64,000 nucleotides of DNA from an uncultured Clostridia bacterium (GTDB lineage: Bacteria > Bacillota > Clostridia > Oscillospirales > Acutalibacteraceae), in assembly GCA_944384995.1 (NCBI GenBank), contig CALWVN010000005.1:47176-111175 (forward strand). The letters run 5' to 3'. Position numbers and translations under genes: made by a program. The notes under the pieces were generated by a model. It was not told where the DNA came from, did no database searches, and saw only the letters and a program-made list of their open reading frames with translations. Below are positions 58,662-64,000 of the stretch, in pieces. Position 1 is the first letter of the stretch; the number at the start of each line of letters is the position of its first letter.

Positions 58662-60353
58662 ATGAAGGTTGTCATTGTCGGCGGCGTCGCGGGCGGCGCA
58701 ACCGCTGCCGCGCGGCTGCGGCGCTTGGATGAAGCGGCACAGATCATTGTGTTTGAGCGCACGGGCTTTGTTTCGTATGCGAACTGCGGGCTGCCCTATT
58801 ATGTCGGCGGCGTGATCGAGGATGAAGCGGAACTGACCCTGCAAACGCCGGAGAGCTTCCGGGCACGCTTCAATGTGGATGTGCGTGTGCACCACGAGGT
58901 GACGGGGATCGACCCGAAGGGCAAGTCTGTGACCGTGCGCAACTTGGAAACGGACCAAACGTTTACGGAAACCTACGACAAGCTGGTGCTTTCCCCCGGG
59001 GCGAGACCCGTCCGGCTGGGGCTGCCGGATCCGTTGCCCCAGCGGGTATTTACGCTTCGCACCGTAGAGGATACACTGCGTGTCTACGAGTATGTACGAA
59101 AAAATGCTCCGGGCTCCGTGGTGATCGCGGGCGGCGGATATATTGGTCTGGAGCTTGCAGAGAACCTGAAGCGGCAAGGACTTCAAGTGACGCTTGTGCA
59201 GCGCGGGCATCAGCTTTTGACACCGTTGGATGCGGATATGGCGGCATTTGTGCACGCGCGTATGCGCCGTGCAGGCGTTCGCCTTCTCTTCGGGCATGCG
59301 GTGCGGGATGTGCAACCGAGCGAAACCGGTGTTCGCGTGCTGTCGGATAACGCCCCCGCGCTTTCGGCGGACATGGCGGTGATTGCCGTCGGCGTTGTAC
59401 CGGATACAAACCTTGCCGCCGAAGCGGGACTTGCGCTCGGCGAAAAGGGGAGCATCGTTGTAGATGACCATATGCGTACAAGCGAGCCTGACATTTATGC
59501 CGTCGGCGACGCGGTGCAGGTGCAAAACGGCGTGACGGGCGAGGCGGCATGTATCCCGCTGGCGGGACCTGCCAATCGGCAGGGGCGCATCGCGGCGGAC
59601 AACATCTGCGGCGGGGACAGCGTGTATCGCGGTTCGTTCGGTTCCAGCGTGGTGCAGATTTTTGATATGACCGCCGCGTCTACGGGGCTCAATGCCCGCG
59701 CAGCAAAGGCTGCGGGTATTCACTATGACCGCATTTATCTCGCGCCTATGAACCATGCCTCTTATTATCCCGGCGGCAAGGTCATGAGCATGAAGGTCCT
59801 GTTCGAAAAAGGGACCTACCGTCTGCTTGGCGCGCAGATTGTGGGCTTTGACGGCGTGGATAAGCGTATCGACGTGCTCGCGACCGCCATGCAGGCGGGG
59901 CTGACCGTGCGGCAGCTCAAAGATTTGGATCTCGCCTATGCGCCGCCGTATGCTTCCGCCAAAGACCCTGTAAACTTAGTCGGCTATATCGCGGACAATA
60001 TAGCGTCAGGTAAGCTGCAACAGTTTTTCTGGGATGAGGTCGAAGCCCTGCCGCGTGACGGCAGCGTGACGCTTTTGGATGTGCGCACACCGGGCGAATA
60101 TGCCCGCGGGCATATCGAGGGCTTCCGAAATATCGAGCTTGACGCACTGCGGGACCGACTTGCGGAGCTGCCCAAAGGAAAACCGGTCTATGTCCATTGC
60201 CAAAGCGGACTGCGCAGCTACGTCGCCTGCCGCATCCTGTCGCAAAACGGCTTTGCTTGCTTCAATCTTTCGGGCGGGTACCGGCAGTATGCGGCTACCG
60301 TGACCGAACGCGAAGCCGCCGCAGAAGCGACGCTTTGCGGTATGGAAAAGTAA
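58662..60353 (+). CDS. CoA-disulfide reductase-like flavoprotein fused to rhodanese
   Basis: A 563-residue enzyme. FAD domain VIVGGVAGGATAAARLRR; redox cysteine in FVSYANCGLPYYVGG (~residue 43); NAD domain VIAGGGYIGLELAENL; FAD-binding DIYAVGDAV; dimerisation domain; then a C-terminal rhodanese (residues ~465-555) with LLDVRTPGEYARGHIEG and catalytic Cys in HCQSGLRSY. CoADR-Rhd fusions reduce CoA-disulfide, CoA-persulfide or polysulfide with NAD(P)H. GGAGAGGTGA site before ATG 58662. Confidence 0.92.
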   Translation: MKVVIVGGVAGGATAAARLRRLDEAAQIIVFERTGFVSYANCGLPYYVGGVIEDEAELTLQTPESFRARFNVDVRVHHEVTGIDPKGKSVTVRNLETDQTFTETYDKLVLSPGARPVRLGLPDPLPQRVFTLRTVEDTLRVYEYVRKNAPGSVVIAGGGYIGLELAENLKRQGLQVTLVQRGHQLLTPLDADMAAFVHARMRRAGVRLLFGHAVRDVQPSETGVRVLSDNAPALSADMAVIAVGVVPDTNLAAEAGLALGEKGSIVVDDHMRTSEPDIYAVGDAVQVQNGVTGEAACIPLAGPANRQGRIAADNICGGDSVYRGSFGSSVVQIFDMTAASTGLNARAAKAAGIHYDRIYLAPMNHASYYPGGKVMSMKVLFEKGTYRLLGAQIVGFDGVDKRIDVLATAMQAGLTVRQLKDLDLAYAPPYASAKDPVNLVGYIADNIASGKLQQFFWDEVEALPRDGSVTLLDVRTPGEYARGHIEGFRNIELDALRDRLAELPKGKPVYVHCQSGLRSYVACRILSQNGFACFNLSGGYRQYAATVTEREAAAEATLCGMEK

Positions 60354-60378
60354 AGGCAGACTCTGCCGAACAGCATAC

Positions 60379-60420
60379 AAACGGCGCGGGAAGCATTTGA
60401 CTTCCCGCGCCGTTTCTTTG
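60379..60420. terminator. Bidirectional terminator between the flavoprotein and Crp/Fnr genes
   Basis: AACGGCGCGGGAAG / CTTCCCGCGCCGTT (60380-60393, 60401-60414), then TCTTTGGTTTT. Confidence 0.85.
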
Positions 60421-60427
60421 GTTTTGT

Positions 60428-61087
60428 CTACTGTGCGCTAAGCGCCCGCAGCCGCTTTTCGTCTGTGAGCTCTACCGTCCCGCGCGACAGGCGGATCAGC
60501 CCCTCGTTTTGCATATCCCGCAAAACGCGTGTCACGACCTCGCGTGCGGTGCCCAGATGATTGGCGATCTTTTCGTGCGTGATATGCAGCGTGCCGCTGC
60601 CCTCGAGCGCGGCTTCCTCCAGCAAAAAGCCCGCCAGGCGTTTGTCCATGCTTTTCCACAAAAGCTGTTCTACCCGCCACATGACCTCGGAAAAGCGGCT
60701 TGCCATGATCTGGTTGGTGTAATTGGCAAGCGCGGCGCAGCTTTCGGCAGCGTTTTGATAGACCTTTGCAGGGATGACCCACACCTCCGACGCTTTTTCC
60801 GCCTCTACCGTGATATCGAATTGCAGGCTTTGGATCATACACGATGCGGAAAGCAGGCACACATCCCGCTCAAACAGGCGATACAGCGTGATCTCGCGCC
60901 CCTCCGGGGAGACGATATAAGCGCGCAGCTGCCCCGAGGCTACAAGCAGAAGCCCCGTGCAGCCGGCGGCTCCGTCATGCAGCACCGTCCCGGCCGGTAC
61001 GCGGCGGCACACGGCGGCATCGGCAAGCTTTGTGCGTTCGGCTTCGGGCAGGTTCCCGAGCATCGGAAAAAATGCAGCAAGCTCCAT
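60428..61087 (-). CDS. Crp/Fnr-family transcription regulator
   Basis: A 219-residue regulator: cyclic-nucleotide-binding-like beta roll (GTVLHDGAAGCTGLLLVASG, EGREITLYRLFERDVCLLSA) and C-terminal winged helix (ITHEKIANHLGTAREVVTRV, LRDMQNEGLIRLSRGTVEL). Cysteines at 27, 43, 77 and 83 (CLLSASC) could form a redox switch; no Fnr N-terminal CxxC cluster. Convergent to the thioredoxin/CoADR-rhodanese pair and probably their regulator. Confidence 0.9.
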   Translation of the reverse strand: MELAAFFPMLGNLPEAERTKLADAAVCRRVPAGTVLHDGAAGCTGLLLVASGQLRAYIVSPEGREITLYRLFERDVCLLSASCMIQSLQFDITVEAEKASEVWVIPAKVYQNAAESCAALANYTNQIMASRFSEVMWRVEQLLWKSMDKRLAGFLLEEAALEGSGTLHITHEKIANHLGTAREVVTRVLRDMQNEGLIRLSRGTVELTDEKRLRALSAQ

Positions 61088-61117
61088 GTAACGACTCCCT
61101 TGCGGTGAAAAACGCGG

Positions 61118-61732
61118 TCACTCCAAATCGATCTTGCGATCCTTGTAGTAATAGATGCGGTCGTGTTCGCCGATCTCGCGCAGCACGCGGCAGGGATTCC
61201 CGACCGCCACACAGTTTGCGGGGATGTCCTTCGTGACCACGCTGCCCGCGCCGATGACGCTGTTGTCGCCGATCGTCACGCCCGGCAGAATCACCGCGCC
61301 CGCGCCGACCCAAACGTTTTTGCCGATATGCACGGGCAGGTTGAACTGCAAGCCACGGCTGCGCAGCTTCGGCTCTACGGGGTGCCCTGCGGTGGCGACG
61401 GTGACGTTCGGCCCGAACATGCAGCGATCGCCGATGTAAATGTCGCCGTCGTCTACCAGCGTCAAATTGAAATTGCCGTAAACGCCGTTCCCGGCATGCA
61501 CGTGTCTGCCGCCCCAGTTTGTATGCAGCGGCGGCTCAAAATAGCAGCCCTCGCCGATCTCGGCAAACATCTTTTGCAGCAGCGCCTGCCGTTTTCCCTG
61601 CTCGTTTGGGCGTGTGGCGTTGTAATCGTATAAAAGCTCCAGACAGGCAAGCTGCTCGCGCATCAGATCCTCATCGTCCGGCGGGTAGATGCGTCCTTCG
61701 TCCATCCGTCTGCGTGCTTCTTCAGGTGTCAT
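61118..61732 (-). CDS. Maltose/galactoside O-acetyltransferase-type hexapeptide enzyme
   Basis: A 204-residue left-handed beta-helix acetyltransferase: TPEEARRRMDEGRIYPPDDE N-terminal helix pair (Mac domain), NFNLTLVDDGDIYIGDRCMF, TAGHPVEP with catalytic His, and VGAGAVILPGVTIGDNSVIG repeats. Uses acetyl-CoA to acetylate sugars. GGAGGAA site; its start overlaps the stop of the zinc peptidase upstream by 11 nt. Confidence 0.93.
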   Translation of the reverse strand: MTPEEARRRMDEGRIYPPDDEDLMREQLACLELLYDYNATRPNEQGKRQALLQKMFAEIGEGCYFEPPLHTNWGGRHVHAGNGVYGNFNLTLVDDGDIYIGDRCMFGPNVTVATAGHPVEPKLRSRGLQFNLPVHIGKNVWVGAGAVILPGVTIGDNSVIGAGSVVTKDIPANCVAVGNPCRVLREIGEHDRIYYYKDRKIDLE

Positions 61733-62267
61733 TTGGGGTTCCTCCTTGTGAAGGTATATCTCTTAACAGCGCCGCGCGCCGCTTATAGTCGGGCAGCACG
61801 TCAGCAACCACTTTATAAAAGGCGGGGGAATGGTTCTTTTCGCGGATGTGCGCAAGCTCGTGCACCACCACATAGTCCACCGCCTCGTTCGGATAGAGCA
61901 TCAGCCGCCACGAAAAGCAAAGATGGTTTGTCCCGCTGCACGAGCCGAACCGTTTTTTGGCTGAGGTGATGCGTATCCCGGCAGGCTGTACACCCATGAT
62001 CGCCGCAAAATGCGCCACGCGCGGCGGGATCTCGCGCTTGGCGCGCGCACGAAGCGCGGCAATGCGCGCAGAATCCAGTGCTTCGTCCAGCGCGCGCCGC
62101 TTTGCCTGCCGTTCTGCAGCAGCGGCGAGCCACGCCCCGTGTCGCTCCAAAAAGCGTTCGATCTCCGCTTTCGGCAGCCCTATGGGCGCTTTTACAAGCG
62201 GTACGCCGTCGTCGTCAACGGAGAGGGAAAGCGTTTTGCGCCGGCTGTAAAGGAGTTTATATTGCAT
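61722..62267 (-). CDS. M48/YgjP-like zinc metallopeptidase (DUF45)
   Basis: A 181-residue protein: YSRRKTLSLSVDDDG N-terminal strands, RKRFGSCS-like segment AKKRFGSCSGTNHLCFSWRL, then VVHELAHIREKNHSPAFYKV with the HELAH zinc motif and third ligand in NHS. YgjP-type peptidases are of unclear role. ATG 62267 after GGGAGAT. Co-transcribed with the acetyltransferase. Confidence 0.9.
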   Translation of the reverse strand: MQYKLLYSRRKTLSLSVDDDGVPLVKAPIGLPKAEIERFLERHGAWLAAAAERQAKRRALDEALDSARIAALRARAKREIPPRVAHFAAIMGVQPAGIRITSAKKRFGSCSGTNHLCFSWRLMLYPNEAVDYVVVHELAHIREKNHSPAFYKVVADVLPDYKRRAALLRDIPSQGGTPNDT

Positions 62268-62401
62268 GGTATCTCCCGAAAAAGGCAGGGTGCCGTTTTG
62301 GCGAATGCGTCGTTTATCATGAAAGAGCATAGCACCCGCACCGCGCAAATGTCAAGAGCGTGTGCGAAAAAAGAACCGTTCGTCTCAAACATAAAAAGGG
62401 C

Positions 62402-62430
62402 TTGAAAAACCCCCGAAATTGCGCTACAAT
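62402..62430 (+). promoter_or_regulatory. Promoter of the SDR gene at 62467
   Basis: TTGAAA (62402-62407), 17-nt spacer, TACAAT (62425-62430). Confidence 0.7.
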
Positions 62431-62466
62431 AAGCATTGAAAATCGGAAAAATAAGGAGAGAGTTCC

Positions 62467-63303
62467 ATGGATAAGAATTGGCTGAATTTCAAAACCGTTA
62501 TCGTCACGGGCGCTTCCAGCGGCATGGGCAAGGGCATTGCCGAAAAGCTCATCAAGGTGCATGGGTGCAACGTCATCGGTATCGCCAGAAGCGAAAAGAA
62601 GATGAAGACCTTCGTCGAGGAGCTCGGCGAATATGCCGACCGCTTCTCCTATCAGCTTTTTGACGTTTCGTCGCTTGAAAATTGGGTGGATTTCCGCCAA
62701 TATCTCGAGGACAACCATATCAAGCCCGACATTCTCATCAACAACGCGGGTATTTTGCCGAAATTCGATAAGTTCCAGCACTACACGATCGAAGAGATCG
62801 AAAGCGCCATGAACATCAACTTCTATTCGGCGGTGTATTCCATGCACACCCTGCTGCCGCTGCTGTTAAAATCCCCCTCGGCGGCGATCATCAATGTCGA
62901 CTCCTCCGCGGCTCTCATGTCCCTTGCGGGTACGTCGGTGTATTCCGCCAGCAAATCGGCGCTCAAGGCGCTGACCGAATCCATGCGCGAGGAGCTGCGC
63001 GGCAAGTGCTATGTCGGCATCGTCTGCCCGGGCTTTACAAAGACCGATATTTTCCGCAATCAGGGCTCCTCCGACGAAAAGGCGCAGAAGATGCTCAACA
63101 TGGTCAGCACTTCCTGCGACAAGATGGTCAAGCTCATTATGAACGGCATCGGCAAACAGCATGAGCTCATGGTGTTCGGCAAGGACGCCGCGTTTATGAA
63201 CTACTTCGGGCGCATGATGCCGGTCCTCGGCGGCAGACTGTTCAGCGCCGTGATGAAGATGTCCAAGCTGCCGCTGTTCGACGGCGTCTTCAAGGAAGAC
63301 TGA
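62467..63303 (+). CDS. Short-chain dehydrogenase/reductase
   Basis: A 278-residue classical SDR: TGASSGMGKGIAEKL cofactor motif at ~residue 16, NNAGILP, VDSSAALMSLAGTSVYSASK with catalytic Ser and YxxxK, and CPGFTKTDIF. C-terminal ~60 residues hydrophobic (MMPVLGGRLFSAVMKM), as in SDRs acting on lipophilic or bulky substrates. GGAGAG site. Substrate unknown. Last chromosomal gene before the integrated element. Confidence 0.88.
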   Translation: MDKNWLNFKTVIVTGASSGMGKGIAEKLIKVHGCNVIGIARSEKKMKTFVEELGEYADRFSYQLFDVSSLENWVDFRQYLEDNHIKPDILINNAGILPKFDKFQHYTIEEIESAMNINFYSAVYSMHTLLPLLLKSPSAAIINVDSSAALMSLAGTSVYSASKSALKALTESMREELRGKCYVGIVCPGFTKTDIFRNQGSSDEKAQKMLNMVSTSCDKMVKLIMNGIGKQHELMVFGKDAAFMNYFGRMMPVLGGRLFSAVMKMSKLPLFDGVFKED

Positions 63304-63372
63304 ACCAATCATGCATAACAAGCAAAAAGCGGGAGACCTTAAGCCGAGGTGCGATAACGAAGGAAATATGTA

Positions 63373-63412
63373 GGGCGGCGGTGCAGCCGAAAGGCTGTGC
63401 CGCCGCTTTGCG
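63373..63412. terminator. Hairpin at the end of the recombinase gene
   Basis: GCGGCGGTGCAGCC-like left arm (63375-63388) and GGCTGTGCCGCCGC (63393-63406) around GAAA, then TTTGCG. Two mismatches; lies between the SDR and recombinase, convergent. Confidence 0.5.
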
Positions 63413-63415
63413 TTG

Positions 63416-64000
63416 TCAGGCTGTTGCCTTTTGCCAGCGTTCCTGTCTGCCGTCGAGAGCAACGCAGTCCTCATCGGCAATGTTGATAATACCCGCAGCC
63501 TTGTAGTAAATCTCAATCTTCTGCTTTCTGTGGCCGCTGCTTTTGTCCGGAGCGTGTACCACAATCTTGTCAACCAGATCATTCAGGATTTCCGCTGTAA
63601 GTTCCTCTGGATCGGTATATTTGCGAACATTCTTCAGAAACCGCTGAAGGTCGTGCTGTTCCTGTTCGCCGCTGTCAATCAGCTCCTGCAAATCAAGAAT
63701 CGCCGCTTTGACATCCTTCTGCTCTGTTTCGTACTCGGAAGAAAGCTTGTCAAACCGTTCCGCCGACAGCCTGCCCGACACCATATCCTCATAAATCCGC
63801 TTGAAAAGCGTGTCCAAGTCTTCATCACGGCGCTTCAGCGTCACAATGTCAACCTGTGCCTTTTCAACGGATAATTTTCGTTCTGCATTGGCTTTTTCCA
63901 TTTCCTTTTTGACAAAGGACGCCTCAAACTGCTGGATATAGGACAACACGCCCTGAATATGCCGAAACACAAGCCGGTTCAGGGTAACTGCCCGGATATA
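63416..64000 (-). CDS. Large serine recombinase, C-terminal part, truncated by window edge
   Basis: The minus-strand frame is open to the window edge (upstream residues read YIRAVTLNRLVFRHIQ), so only the last ~194 residues are visible. They show the long coiled-coil region of large serine recombinases (EMEKANAERKLSVEKAQVDI), RIYEDMVSGRLSAERFDKLS and LIDKIVVHAPDKSSGHRKQ, typical of TnpX/Tn4451-type or ICE recombinases of Clostridia. The catalytic domain lies outside. The recombinase gene is usually the terminal gene of such elements, so an attachment site is expected between 63304 and 63415. Confidence 0.88.
   Translation of the reverse strand, partial: YIRAVTLNRLVFRHIQGVLSYIQQFEASFVKKEMEKANAERKLSVEKAQVDIVTLKRRDEDLDTLFKRIYEDMVSGRLSAERFDKLSSEYETEQKDVKAAILDLQELIDSGEQEQHDLQRFLKNVRKYTDPEELTAEILNDLVDKIVVHAPDKSSGHRKQKIEIYYKAAGIINIADEDCVALDGRQERWQKATA

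Noticed and set aside
1-64000. CRISPR arrays, rRNA genes, insertion sequences
   Set aside because: No spaced direct repeats, no rRNA-like sequence and no transposase other than the serine recombinase at the right edge were seen.

Overview
The window is a high-GC, densely packed bacterial chromosome segment. It fits an anaerobic, gut-type member of the Clostridia, most likely Oscillospirales/Ruminococcaceae. The evidence is a clostridial-order Rnf complex (…D-G-E-A-B), a Firmicutes ctsR-mcsA-mcsB-clpC heat-shock operon with CtsR operators, a Gram-positive LexA box, dockerin modules, QueH, Feo iron uptake with a Cys-rich partner, a sporulation-type endopeptidase and strong AGGAGG ribosome sites. 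No rRNA, CRISPR array or insertion sequence was seen. There is one tRNA (Arg, anticodon ACG).

Layout. 1-2953: the end of the Rnf operon (energy-conserving ferredoxin:NAD+ oxidoreductase). 3071-3205: a tiny Cys/Gly-rich protein on the minus strand. 3438-8077: the class III heat-shock operon with two CtsR operators around its promoter. 8082-11802: a compact cassette under a near-consensus promoter with a perfect LexA (SOS) box. It encodes a sigma-region-4-like protein, a phage fibre-like protein, a GH25 lysozyme, an XhlA-like protein and a holin, with no head, tail or integrase genes. 11868-32543: an 18-gene surface-polysaccharide operon with initiating transferase, three glycosyltransferases, Wzy, Wzx, an acyltransferase, a likely UDP-GalNAcA pathway and the complete CapE/F/G UDP-L-FucNAc pathway. 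It also carries an unusual set of carboxylate-activating enzymes (AsnB-like, ATP-grasp, MurF-like) plus an HpcH-type aldolase and a D-2-hydroxyacid dehydrogenase.

32563-36460: a DtxR/MntR-type repressor and a feoA-feoA-feoB-Cys-rich operon with two near-identical palindromic operators. 36486-36724: a probable structured RNA or MITE-like element. 36866-44985: two secreted dockerin proteins, one of 1874 residues with tandem modules, flanking prfB. 45005-52036: housekeeping and metabolic genes, including an apparent MTA-deaminase/PNP/MtnA salvage operon. 52224-62267: M14 endopeptidase, cytidine deaminase, a possibly split lipoprotein, a coiled-coil membrane protein, tRNA-Arg, queH, thioredoxin plus CoA-disulfide-reductase/rhodanese with a convergent Crp/Fnr gene, an acetyltransferase and a zinc peptidase. 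62467-63303: an SDR. 63416-64000: the C-terminus of a large serine recombinase running off the edge, marking the end of an integrated element.

The strongest candidates for something undescribed are the SOS-controlled lysis cassette, the amide-bond-forming set inside the polysaccharide operon, and the 36486-36724 structured element. All product calls rest on reading the translated sequence; no database search was run.
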